Position numbers and translations under genes: made by a program. A stretch of 64,000 nt of DNA from Anagrus nilaparvatae (taxonomy: Eukaryota > Arthropoda > Insecta > Hymenoptera > Mymaridae), in NCBI GenBank assembly GCA_022575985.1, contig JAKSXM010000288.1, positions 6,599,501 through 6,663,500 of the forward strand, read 5' to 3'. Under the pieces are notes generated by a model. It was not told the DNA's origin. It made no database searches and worked only from the letters and a program-made list of their open reading frames with translations. Each line of letters opens with the position of its first letter. Position 1 is the first letter of the stretch. This document shows positions 35,226 through 45,770 of this stretch, piece after piece.

Positions 35226-35938
35226 TTTTTTTTTTTTTTTTTTTTTATTAATAAGATTATCGTACAAGATTGTACAAAAAATATTGAAGTACATTAATTA
35301 AATAGATAAAAATTTGTTGCTACACGCTAATTAAATTTGGTATAATAAAATATTTACAATATATAAAAAATAATATAATAATACAATATGATAATAATTA
35401 TAAACTAGAAAATAGGGGAAGAGGGGAAAAGAGGCTTATGAGATTTAAAGTGTATGGAATGTAGGAGTAAATGTGAGTTAGGGGAGGTTAGATTCACGTC
35501 TGTCAATCTCAAGGAGATGTTGGTAAAGACTAGATTTGAAAACTTCCACTGAGCTTGACAGACGGATTTCTTTGGGGAGAGAGTTCCAGAAGGAGATCAT
35601 GAATACGAGTGAGGAATTATTGTAAATAGGGTTAGTGGATGTATCAACTACTAGGTGAGGACGATTTTTAGGGCGGAGGGTTCTTGCAGGAATATAGATT
35701 TTGATTTTTTCCTTGAGATATGCAGGTATCCCATTGTTTAGTACGTTATAAATGTGGACAGCACTTAAGTATTTTGCTCTGAGTTTAACGTTTAGCCATC
35801 CAAGCTTTATTCTGTCAGGGGAGGTGCGAAACGGGTATCTAATATCACAGACATATCTGACGGAGGCGTTTAATAATTTTTGTAGGCGATTATATTGATG
35901 GTCAGGCAAATTACCCATGGGAAAGACGGAATATATTT
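35226..35938 (-). pseudogene. 5'-truncated LINE fragment with poly(A) tail
   Basis: The T-run at 35226-35246 is the minus-strand poly(A) tail. A ~230-bp 3' UTR follows, then a 146-residue open frame (35918-35478) with YNRLQKLLNASVRYVCDI, LGWLNVKLRAKYLSAVHIY and FWNSLPKEIRLSSSVEVFKS, the conserved segment after the RT domain of CR1/jockey/L2-type elements. The RT core is absent. The frame is uninterrupted, suggesting moderate age. Confidence 0.85.
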
Positions 35939-35989
35939 AAAAATTTATTTGTGTGTGTGTGTTTCATCATCAAGGTCGAACCAATGAAT

Positions 35990-36965
35990 TACCTGAACCA
36001 AAGTATTAAGTCCAAAAAGAAAAAAAATTTTGATGTTTTGTTCATTTTATAGTGCAAAAAAGTTTGAGAAAAAAAATTAGCTATTAGATCCAAGAAAACG
36101 ATATTTCTAGATATTAGAACTTCCATAGAATAAAATGACATGCTATGTACAAAAAAAATAGAAAAATTTTTGTTTTTTTGTATTTTTCAGTGGCAAAAGT
36201 TTTAAGACAAAAATTCTCAAAAAATTAATTATCAGATTCGAAATATCGAGTAAAAACGATGTTTCTAAAATTAATACCATAATAGAAAAAAACTCTGCCA
36301 AGTAATTAGCACTATGGTTCCTCATTAATAATAACAAAATATTTTTAATGGTCTATTTTACCTAGTAAAAATGATAATTCTAGATATTAGTACTTTCATA
36401 GAAAAAAATTAAGTACTACCGTCCAAAAAGAAATAAAATTATGGTATTTTTTTAATTTTTTTATGTAAAAAATTTTAAAGAAAAAAAAATTTGAAAAATT
36501 ACGTATCAGATGGAGAAATCCTTTAAAAACGATAATTCTAGATATTAGTACTTTCATAGAAATAAATTAAGTATTACGTCCTAAAAAAAAAAAAATTGAC
36601 GTTTTTTGTATTTTTTGGCGCCAAAAATTTTGAAACAGAAGTTTTCAAAAAATTCCTTATCAGATCCAAAAATTGACTATAAACGATATTTCTAAAACTA
36701 GTACTCCCATAGAAAAAAATTAAGTAGTATTAGGTCCAAAAAGAAATAAAATTGGTATTTTTTGTATTTTTTGGTGAAAAAAATTTTGAGACAAAAATTT
36801 TCAAAAAATTAATTATAAGATTCAAGATATCGAGTAAAAACGATACTTCTAGATATTAATAGTTTACATACATCAAAATTAAAAAAAAAAAAGTATATCG
36901 AGTTTTTTTCGTTAAAAAAATTTGGAAAACAAAATTAGGTCTTAATACAATAATGGTTGTTAAAT
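35990..36965 (-). repeat. Array of ~155-bp repeats (copy 1, reversed)
   Basis: Successive units can be phased on the AGATTCGAAATATCGAGTAA-type motif at about 36234, 36508, 36661 and 36817, giving 153-156 bp spacing in the second half. Each unit carries runs of A/T around a TTTTTTG(T)ATTTTT core and AAAGTACTA or its reverse. The same unit occurs on the plus strand at 49950-50850 and 61190-61770. GGTTCCTCATTAATAATAAC lies inside at ~36316. The frames within are artefacts. Confidence 0.75.
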
Positions 36966-37140
36966 ATCACTGGTTACAGTCATATATACATACATGCATA
37001 CATACATACATACATACACACACACAGACTTTTTTTAAAAACCGGTTTTTTAGCTTCCTGAGGTCTCAAAACGTGCTTTTATGCCAAAAAATCAGAAATC
37101 AAAATTTGTCCTAAAACAATGGTTCCTCTATGAGGAACCA
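36966..37140 (-). repeat. Microsatellite and GGTTCCTC end of the ~155-bp repeat element
   Basis: A (TACA)n/(CACA)n tract at about 36976-37026 is followed by AAACCGGTTTTTTAGCTTCC, TGAGGTCTCAAAACGTGCTT and the palindrome GGTTCCTCTATGAGGAACC at 37121-37139. The same order, reversed, begins the arrays at 49632 and 60977. Confidence 0.8.
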
Positions 37141-37189
37141 AAATTAGGTATACTACGTCCGAAAAGAAAAAAAATTATAAAGTTCTTAC

Positions 37190-37930
37190 GGACTTTTTTA
37201 AGGCGCGCCTCTGAAAAATTTAAAAAAATTTTTGATATTTTTATTTATTTTTTTTTGGGTGTAAAAATATTTCAAGAATATGAGAAAAAAATTTTGTACA
37301 AAAATTCGTTACTGTTAAAAAGATATTAAGGTTCTTGTAAGCAAGAAACCAGGTTTGTGAATGGGAAAAAAAAACTTTAAACGCGTTTTTCTCGAAACCA
37401 TCTTTTTTAAATCGGTCACCAGGATTGCTCCAAAAATACTGGTTGGATTGACTAGATTTTTTTTTTATTTTTTTTATAAACTAAATACCCAGTGCGGAAA
37501 CCAACAAAAATATATAAAATTGCCTTTTTTGTACTTTTTTTTTAACGTACAAGGTCCAATTTCGTGCGCGAAAATTGATTTTTTTTTTCTTTTACGGTCC
37601 AATTTTTTATTTTTTTAAAATTTCAAAATTTTGTTGGTTTCCGCACTAGGTATAACGGTTCTAAAAATAACCTCGCCGAATTTTTTTTTGTCAGGGTACC
37701 TGGAGTGGAGATTTCCTGGTGACCGCAAAAAACAGCCTTCAAATTTCCGGTTCATATTTACAAGATGGGACAATAAAAAAAAAAATTAATAAAAAGAATA
37801 TGTATATTAAGACTTATATATTCATTAAAAAAAAAAATTTTTTAAATAAATATTTAAATAAAAAAGTTATTACAAATTTAAAAGAGCGTTTTTTTTACTT
37901 AAAAAATCAGAGGCGCGCCTTAAACAAAAC
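37190..37930. repeat. Diverged inverted repeat with AAGGCGCGCCTCTGA at both ends
   Basis: TTAAGGCGCGCCTCTGA at ~37198-37214 recurs inverted at ~37908-37923. Inner matches include CGGTCACCAGGA (37414 and, inverted, ~37712) and GTGCGGAAACCAACAAAA (37491 and, inverted, ~37629). The arms are about 360 bp with a central T-rich loop near 37570. Encodes nothing; a decayed foldback element is the likely nature. Confidence 0.65.
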
Positions 37931-38225
37931 TTATAAGCGGTTTGTGTAAACGCAACCTAAATGCATGGAGCATGTTTACTCCCAGCTGAGGGCTAGGTAT
38001 AATGCAAATGTTAAGTAACGTTACAATACAATTTTCTAAATTTATAATTTGTAATTAACACCTTACTAGATGTAAAGATTCTAAACCCAAACTATTCTAA
38101 TTCCCTAAACGCGTATTATTCTAGGACCCTAAATCAAAATTATTCCAAGTCCCTAAACCTGAGTTATACCAAGTCCCTAAATCAAAGTTATTCCAAGTCC
38201 ATAAACCTGTATTATTCAGTAAATC
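37931..38225 (+). repeat. Minisatellite-bearing element, GAACATGTTC family (copy D)
   Basis: Begins AGCGGTTTGTGTAAACGCAA and CATGGAGCATGTTTAC, then at 38085-38215 carries 24-bp units CCCTAAATCAAAATTATTCC+AAGT and relatives, five to six copies. The right end seen in other copies is missing. Confidence 0.65.
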
Positions 38226-38344
38226 TGAATACTTCGAAAATAGAAAATTGTGGTTTGGGAGGTCAAAATGCATAAAAATTTCTTGGTCAATTTTTAATGT
38301 TTTGAAAGTTTTTGGCTTCAACCCTTAAGTTATGGCCAATTTCT

Positions 38345-38990
38345 CAATAATTTCTTAAGGGTACCTTCTCCCAGTTTTGAAATAGAAAATAGATTTTTTT
38401 TTAAATTGATTTGTGTTCAAAAAGTATTCAAGAATATGGAAAAAAAATTTAAAATAAATCCCGCAAATAATAATGAAACGAAAGCGCCTGAAAATGAAAG
38501 TGCCAGTATTTCAAAACGAACTCTTTGAAAACGGCCCACACGATAACAAAAAAACTATTGGTCCGATTTCAATTTTTTTTTTTTAAATCAATTTGTTATG
38601 AAATTCTACAAGTTATGAACTACAATGAACCTGATCGGAAGATTTTTTTGGTTTCTAGGCTCCGTTTTGAGGCTAAAAGTACGGTCAAATTTCGACTTTA
38701 AATTTCAAGCAAAGCAGCCTGGCCGTGTATGCAAAAAATCATGTACTTTATGGTGTTTTTTTTTTTTTAGACGATTCTAAATCGAGTTATGATGTGGGCC
38801 GATTTAGTACTTTTTTTTTAGACCCCAACTTCAGCGCCATAGCATCATATGTAAAAATAAAAAAAATTTTTTTTATTATAAGTGTGTAAAGCAGCTGTAA
38901 AAAAATTTTTTTATTATGCAATAAACTTTTTGAGAAAATTAATCAAAAAATAACGTTATTTTTACTCAAAACTGGAAGAAGATACCCTCA
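38345..38990. mobile_element. TIR element with GGGTACCTTCTCCCAGTTTTGA ends
   Basis: GGGTACCTTCTCCCAGTTTT at ~38358 is repeated in inverse as AAAACTGGAAGAAGATACCC at ~38969-38988. TCAATAAT lies just outside both ends (left copy several bases away), which may be a target duplication. Part of the left arm, with CCCGCAAATAATAATG, recurs inverted at 30225-30350. No coding capacity. Confidence 0.5.
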
Positions 38991-39007
38991 ATAATAAATA
39001 ATTTGAC

Positions 39008-39485
39008 CGAGGCGGTGGTCGAGTGGTTTAAATCTCGCGACTATATGTAAGTAGAGATACTTGTATATAGAGAGCGGGTTCGCCTCCCGAGTAAGAGTTT
39101 CATAACTGTATATAGACGCTATTCGTAGTATGAAAATACTTTCGTAAATATATACAGATTTTAAAACTCTTCACCACGCTGAGGCTAGGATCCTGTTTTC
39201 ATCATAATATTTAAAAGAAAAATCGAATATTATGAAGAAAACAGGCTCTGTAGGCAGGATGAAGATCTTATGATCTAGGCCGCGCTTCTCAAAACTGAAG
39301 TTATACCTGAAAAGGTGGTTCCGGTTTTGAGAGTAATAGGCGCAGAATGTTTAATGGGGGGTGAGTTTAGTCGGTAAACATGTTAAGCATGGAGTCCGAC
39401 ATAATCTAGGGTCCGGTCCTAGATATGCGTAACGCATTCTCACCCAGGCGTATGTAAAAATTACATACGCCAACCCTGCTCGCAT

Positions 39486-39518
<33 letters not shown>
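39008..39518 (+). mobile_element. tRNA-derived SINE with perfect 14-bp target duplication
   Basis: ATAAATAATTTGAC flanks it exactly (38994-39007 and 39519-39532). The head has a Pol III A box (TGGTCGAGTGG, 39016-39026) and B box (GGTTCGCCTCC, ~39087-39097). The body contains a strong hairpin with ~20-bp arms (CCTGTTTTCATCATAATATT against AATATTATGAAGAAAACAGG, ~39191-39243), and a second hairpin (GGCGTATGTAA/TTACATACGCC, 39447-39472) near the poly(A) tail (39488-39519). Such elements are transcribed by Pol III and copied by LINE enzymes in trans. Confidence 0.92.
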
Positions 39519-39521
<3 letters not shown>

Positions 39522-39899
39522 AATAATTTGACACTTTTAGGTAAAAAAGGATCCGGATTCTGTTTCAAGAGACCCAAAAACATATGAACGGTTTTTATAA
39601 TAGAACAAAATATTTTATATTTTCACGAGCGAATTCAATTAATTATTTATTTATTTAGTTTTAGAAATAAAAATATTTTTCCTTATTTATTTTAGTCGTG
39701 ATACATTAAAATTTTAAATTTTTTTATTGCGCCTCTTTATTATAAACACATTTTTATTATTCATAAAAATTAATAGCCTTTTTTCACAATAACAAAAAAG
39801 TAAAAAAAATTTTAAAATCGAGAAATTGCAAATGGAAAATAAGTGCCAGAAGTTAAAAAAAATACGATTGGTGCGTTAGAAAACCTTTAGAACCTTTCG

Positions 39900-40100
39900 C
39901 TTTCAAGAATAATCTCTCTATATTATAAAATTCTAAACGCTGACACCGCTGACGCCGACACGGTACATTTGGGCATGGTACATTTGGCTAAATGTAGGCA
40001 TGGGACATTTGGGCATGGTACACTTAAGCATGGTACTTTTTAGAAAGGCACACCCCTTAATTGTGCACCATATGGACGGTTATATGTATATCTCTCTAGA
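39900..40100. repeat. Short tandem GGGCATGGTACATTTG repeats
   Basis: Between TCTCTATATTATAAAATTCT and TCTCTCTAGATTATAAG there are three to four imperfect copies of GGGCATGGTACATTTG. No gene is evident; they border the giant palindrome. Confidence 0.5.
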
Positions 40101-40189
40101 TTATAAGACAATTTGCAATCACTGTGTTAGATTTATTTGATTCACTCTTCGTGATTGACTCTTCTCCTACATTAAAATATTTAAAGTTA

Positions 40190-43100
40190 TATCATTGTAA
40201 CAAAATAACAAAAAATATTTTAATTTATTTAAATTATTTTTTATTTTCACCCGATTTTCGCAAGTTTTTGGCGGATTTTCACGATTTGAAATGCATTTTA
40301 ATCGGGTTAATTTGTAGACTTCATAAATATTAAAAAATGCTCATTATTTATTATTTAATGCAATTCTTTTTTTTTAATAAATAAACTCATAAAATTTAAA
40401 TATTTAATTATTCTTTTGTATTTTTGTCGATTTATTGGTGGTAAAGGCATTATTGAAGCCAACTGTACCTTGACTATATTTATAAGGATTACGATACTCA
40501 AGAACACAGAATTAAAATAAATTAATCTAGTGAAGAAAGGACTTTAGATACAAAATAACAAATATTTATGGTGTTATTTTATTTTTTGGTGCTAAAAATT
40601 GTAAGAAATATATTTTTATAAAATATCATTAAAATAATACAAGTTGTGTATTAACGAATTTTTTGAAACTGAAACTCTCGTTTAAAAATGTGAGATAATA
40701 TTATACGTCAAAAAATAAAATAAATATTTGTGATTCTTTTTTTTTTTTGGACCGCAAAAATTTTGAGACAAATATTTTCAAAAATTAAGATTTGGAAAAT
40801 AAAGTAATAACGATTTTTTTATAGCTGCTACTTTCATTGAAAAAAAAATTTGGTATTACATATATTCAATTAACAAAACAAAATAGTTTGCGATTTTTGG
40901 ATGAAAACTATCCGTACACACCATCGAGATAACTATATCTCACATAATTGTTTTAAAATCCGATTTTTTAGCTTCTAGTATTTATTACAGGCTGATTCCA
41001 TGTGAAACGTACGTTGACCTCCAGATGGGGTCTTCCGATTGGGCTGTAACTTTGCACAGGTGATTATATATATAAAATGTCCTCACTCCTTAAATTTTAC
41101 GTCGTAAAATCGCTTCTAGCCGTCTCTGTGAATTTTTGAAAATTGGGACCGATTTTAAAGCTCTCAGCCACCAACTTTTGCTTCATTATATAAAAGCATG
41201 AAAAAATGTTAAAAATATTATTAGAAAAACGGTTTCGATCGGAAATTTCCCTGGCTATCCGAATTTCTAAACCGTTTTTTAAAATTTTCACGTGGAAACC
41301 CGGAAAATTGGAAAATGTGAGCCGTACCGGCTGTAGCTCATAACTCAAAACCCGTCACTTCAAATAACTTCAAACTGGGAGTGGAGACTGAGTATTCCAT
41401 ATACTTTCACCTGATATTAATATGGGTATGGGTATTTTCACATACGGAAAAGTTATAACGATAATTAGTGAAATTTTCCGATTTTGAAAATGCAAATTTA
41501 GCGAAAAAAGCTATATTTATATGCAAATTTAGGCAGAACCGATTTCGTATGTAAAATTTATCATAAAATAAATTATTTTTTAATGCCTTTAAACCTTTTC
41601 TATTGATATATATAGTCAATTCTACGAAATTAGTCTTTTTATAAGAAGCTATTCAAGTAATTCTTATTGAAAATGACCTAATAGGAAAACGAATGTCTGG
41701 AATTTTGAAAAATCAAATTTGGCTGGATTTAGTATGTTAAAATATAACACCTTACCAATTTTTATGGTTGTGGATTAAAAATTTTTGAAATAGCAGCTGT
41801 TTTTTGAATTAAAAATATTTTCCAATTTTTAAAGAAAATCTGAGTAAATTTTCTTTTTTAATTTTTTTACACTCTGAACAGAGCTCAAAAACTATTTTCA
41901 ACCATAAGAAATAGCTGAAACTTCTTACTGAGAGTCATTTTGGCTGGCAGTTTTTGGAAAAACATCGAGGAAGCTGAATAAAACTAAAATTCTAAAGAAA
42001 AATTTTTTTTTTAATATGGATTTTTCAAACACTGGGAATTTCTTTTCTTTTTTGTTGCACTTAAAATTACTGTTCTTCAAAAAGAAAATTTTAATTCTTT
42101 TTTAAAATTTCTATTTCTGGGTATTTAACCTTTTTAGTTTTGAAAAACTTAAAAAATAAATAATTATAAAATATTATAATTAAAAATCCATATTAATAAA
42201 AAAAATTTTCTTTAGAATTTTAGTTTTATTCAGCTTTCCTCGATGTTTTTCCAAAAACTGACAGCCGAAATGACTCAGTAAGAAGTTTCAGCTATTTCTT
42301 ATGTTTGAAAATAGTTTTTGAGTTCTGTTAAGAGTGTAAAAAAATTAAAATAGAAAATTTACTCCGATTTTATTTAAAAATTTGAAAATATTTTTAATTC
42401 AAAAAACAGCTGCTATTTCAAAATTTTTTAATCCAGAACCATAAAAATTGGTAAGGTGTCATATTTTAACATACTAAATCCAGCCAAATTTGATTTTTCA
42501 AAATTCCTGACATTCGTTTTCCTATTAGATCATTTTCACTAAGAATTACTTGAATAGCTTCTTATAAAAAGACTAATTTCGTAGAATTAACTATATATAT
42601 CAATAGAAAAGGTTTAAAGGGATTAAAAAAAAATTTATTTTATGATAAATTTTACATATGAAATCGGTTCTGCCTAAATTTGCATATAAATATAGCTTTT
42701 TTCGCTAAATTTGCATTTTCAAAATCGGAAAATTTCACTAATTATCGTTATAACTTTTCCGTATGTGAAAATACCCATACCCATATTAATATCAGGTGAA
42801 AGTATATGGAATACTCAGTCTCCACTCCCAGTTTGAAGTTATTTGAAGTGACGGGTTTTGAGTTATGAGCTACAGACGGTACGGCTCACATTTTCCAATT
42901 TTCCGGGTTTCCACGTGAAAATTTAAAAAAACGGTTTAGAAATTCGGATAGCCAGGGAAATTTCCGATCGAAACCGTTTTTCTAATAATATTTTTAACAT
43001 TTCTTCATGCTTTTATATAATGAAGTAAAAGTTGGTGGCTGAGAGCTTTAAAATCGGTCCCAATTTTCAAAAATTCACAGAGACGGCTAGAAGCGATTTT

Positions 43101-43690
43101 ACGACGTAAAATTTGGGGAGTGAGGACATTTCATATATATAATCACCTGTGCAAAGTTACAGCCCAATCGGAAGACCCCATCTGGAGGTCAACGTACGTT
43201 TCACCTGGAATTAGCCTACATTTATTTCCTGTTCATTAAAAAAAAAAATTTTAATTTATTATTTTTGGAAAAGTCGTAAAATAGTAAAATTAGTCGTAAA
43301 ATCAAAACAGCTGCCAGCTTTCCAAAATACTATCTCATCAAATAATAAAAAATTATTAGATATTCTTAATTCCGATAAATTAACAGTATAAATTAAATTC
43401 AGGGTACAGTCGCGTTCAATAATGCCTTTATCATCAATGAAGCCATAAAAATACAAAAGAATAATTAAGAACTTAAAGTTTATGAGTTTTTAAAAAAAAA
43501 AAAAAAGTAAAAAAAAATTTGCATACGATAATATAATGATAATAATTATCAACAAATTTATATAATCTATGATTTAACCTTTATTTATTTTAAATAAAAA
43601 TGCATTTGGAATCGCAAAAATCAGCTGAGAACTCGCGAAAATTGAGTGAAAATAAAAAATATTACAGTTTTTAATTTTCACCCCCCCCCC
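40190..43690. repeat. Giant palindrome (inner arms ~1.03 kb, outer arms to ~1.7 kb)
   Basis: Inner arms 40990-42026 and 42184-43216 are near-identical reverse complements around a 157-bp loop; matching landmarks include GAAACGTACGTTGACCTCCA, CCTCCAGATGGGGTCTTCCG and CTGCCTAAATTTGCATATAA on the opposite strand. An outer, more diverged pair (40190-40480 and 43385-43690) shares TAAAGGCATTATTGAA, ATTATTCTTTTGTATTTTT and GAAATGCATTT-type matches. The gap between inner and outer repeats differs in size on the two sides. The scattered short frames follow the palindrome, not protein constraint. A transcript would fold into a long double-stranded RNA. Confidence 0.88.
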
Positions 43691-43744
43691 CTTGAGAAAA
43701 TTCTGCCCCTCCCCCCCCCCGAAAGAAATTTCTGGATACGTGTC

Positions 43745-44310
43745 TGATAATTCATAATGGGGTAAATTTAAATGAAGTGGAGAGTAAAACACATGGACGG
43801 GTCTTCAAAACTTATACGCCCCTTGTCCATAAGTAAGAAATGCCCCAAATCGCAGTTTACGCAATTTACGTGCGATTTGGGCCTTTCTTTACTTTTCTGG
43901 ACTCGAGCCGTAAATATACTATTTCCCTAAAAGGACTACCAAAAATAGGTCACCAGTAAATTTTTAGTCTCCTAGAGCGGAATTTAGATTTTTTGCAGCA
44001 ATTTTTATGTTTTGGCCTCTTTTGGTCAAATTTTTAATTGCTCACGTGACTTTACGGGAAATTTGAAATTAGTAAAAAATGAACTTCTAAAAGCTGCTAT
44101 TTTTTTATCTTGAGCTCTCAAAAAGCAATGTCCCATCGAAAATTTTTTTTCGCCAAAAAATATGAAATACAAGAAAAATTTAAGCTTTGTTACAAGATTT
44201 TTCATTAATAGGCATTTGAGATATCGACTTTTGGAAAAAAACGGCGTATTTTATTAATTTCTCGCGTATGTGTAGCTCAAAAAATTATTTTAACCCCAGA
44301 ATCAAATTCT
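43745..44310. repeat. Repeat block present inverted at 51290-52050
   Basis: Contains GGGGTAAATTTAAATGAAGT, TTAGTCTCCTAGAGCGGAAT, GCTCACGTGACTTTACGGG, GGCATTTGAGATATCGACTT and others, each found on the opposite strand in 51290-52050, there partly rearranged. Encodes nothing recognisable. Confidence 0.7.
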
Positions 44311-44339
44311 ACGGGAAATTTACTATCCGGACCTAATAC

Positions 44340-45070
44340 TTCAGTCAAAATACGGGGGGGGGGGGGTGCACTAACGGTTGCGAATACGAGATTTGATTTA
44401 GTATAGGTTTTTTGGGTCGCTGAACATGAAAATCGGAGTCCTTTGGTAAAGAAAATTGCGCTTCATCCTTAAATTTGCAAAAACTACCCCCAAAAGGGGG
44501 TATTTTTGATGTCGTCACCTTATGAGTCAATAGATTTATCCAAGAATTGGTTTCCAAGGGTTTTTTGGATCGCTAATCGGTCGGTAATTAAGAATCTTGA
44601 TGATTTTTTGAGGTAGCATTAATATTTAACCTCTAAATTAACTAAAACTACCCCCGAAAAGGGGTGTTTTCACTATTTTCACACTTTTTGCGGCCAGATT
44701 TGGTCCACAAGGGTTTTTTGGGTCGCTGAAAACGAATTTCATGGATTTTTTTATGAATAATTAATATATCACACCTGAAATAACCGAAAACTACCCCCAA
44801 AAGGAGGGTTTTTGCTGTTTCTGCACTTTTTGCGTCAAGATTAGGTCCACAAGGGTTTTTCGGGTCGCTGAAAACGAATGTCATGGATTTTTATATGAAA
44901 AATTAATATTCCAAACCAATTCTTGGATAAATCTATTGACTCAGAAGGTGGGGGTAATTTTTGCAAATTTAAGGGTGAAGCGCAATGTTCTTAACCAAAT
45001 GACCCCGATTTTCGTGTTCAGCGACCCAAAAAACCTATATTAGGAAACCCGTATTTTGACTGGAGTATAA
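44340..45070. repeat. Inverted and tandem repeats built on GGGTCGCTGAAAACGAAT
   Basis: Outer inverted arms are at 44345-44560 and 44915-45066 (GATTTATCCAAGAATTGGTT against CCAATTCTTGGATAAATC; TTTTTTGGGTCGCTGAACAT against its reverse). Between them are two tandem ~135-bp units containing ACTACCCCC(G/A)AAAAGG, GGTCCACAAGGGTTTTT and GGGTCGCTGAAAACGAAT. The minus-strand frames at 44345-44557 and 44648-44884 are artefacts of the repeat. Confidence 0.75.
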
Positions 45071-45127
45071 GAGTAAAAATTTTACACTGCCATAGTTAAT
45101 GCTGAGTTAACTTGACCAAATGTTAAT

Positions 45128-45236
45128 TTAAACAGGAGCAAATTGACAAAGTCCCGTTAACACCGACCACGGTTAGCTAAAAAATTTAACATTTGTCGGT
45201 GTAAACGGGTCTTTGTCAATTTGCTCGTGGTTAACG
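45128..45236. repeat. Hairpin, ~32-bp arms, GAGCAAATTGACAAAG
   Basis: GAGCAAATTGACAAAGTCCC then GTTAACACCGAC, repeated in inverse as GTCGGTGTAAACGGGTCTTT then GTCAATTTGCTC, separated by ~25 bp. A short MITE-like foldback. Confidence 0.65.
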
Positions 45237-45574
45237 CGGGAGCTCAGTGACAATTATAGTCAAGTTATATCACTAGACATGCGCTTGATTAGCTGCGTAA
45301 CAGTTACTAAATCCTAGTAAATTTAGATCTTAATAATATTTTATTAGATTCTTAATTAATTCTAAAATTTATTTACAAAATAAACAAAAAAATATTATAC
45401 GAGATGTAATAAGCATACTTTTTATAACTAATAATAATTAAAAATTTATGTATTAAATTTTTCTCTAGTTGTGTTTATAATATTTGAACTACCGCAAGAA
45501 TACCGCCCGACATATATTCCACATGTTTACTATAAAAGTTACTAAATCAATGATAAAACTACGTTTTCTCATAA

Positions 45575-45770
45575 TGTTATAATTTGAATGTATTTATAAT
45601 ATTGTAAATGTGATGGCGCTCGCGTCGACCCCCCAACTTTTATAACGGCGTTCCCTTCAGTACGTCGTACACCAGCATGCAAACAACATGCAAAAATGTA
45701 TTAATAAATGCATTTTAAACATATTTATTAATTGTGTGTTTATTTAATTAAAATAACCTCTGCGTCAACA
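45575..45770 (+). repeat. 5' LTR (196 bp)
   Basis: TG...CA ends; contains GGCGCTCGCGTCGACCCCCC, a TATAA at ~45640, and AATAAA near 45700 as candidate promoter and poly(A) signals. Confidence 0.9.

Noticed and set aside
36971..37026. Telomere-like repeat
   Set aside because: The units are TACA/CACA, not TTAGG or a variant; the tract is the microsatellite of the ~155-bp repeat element.
41097..41619. Two minus-strand ORFs in the left palindrome arm
   Set aside because: They have no family resemblance and lie in a non-coding inverted repeat.
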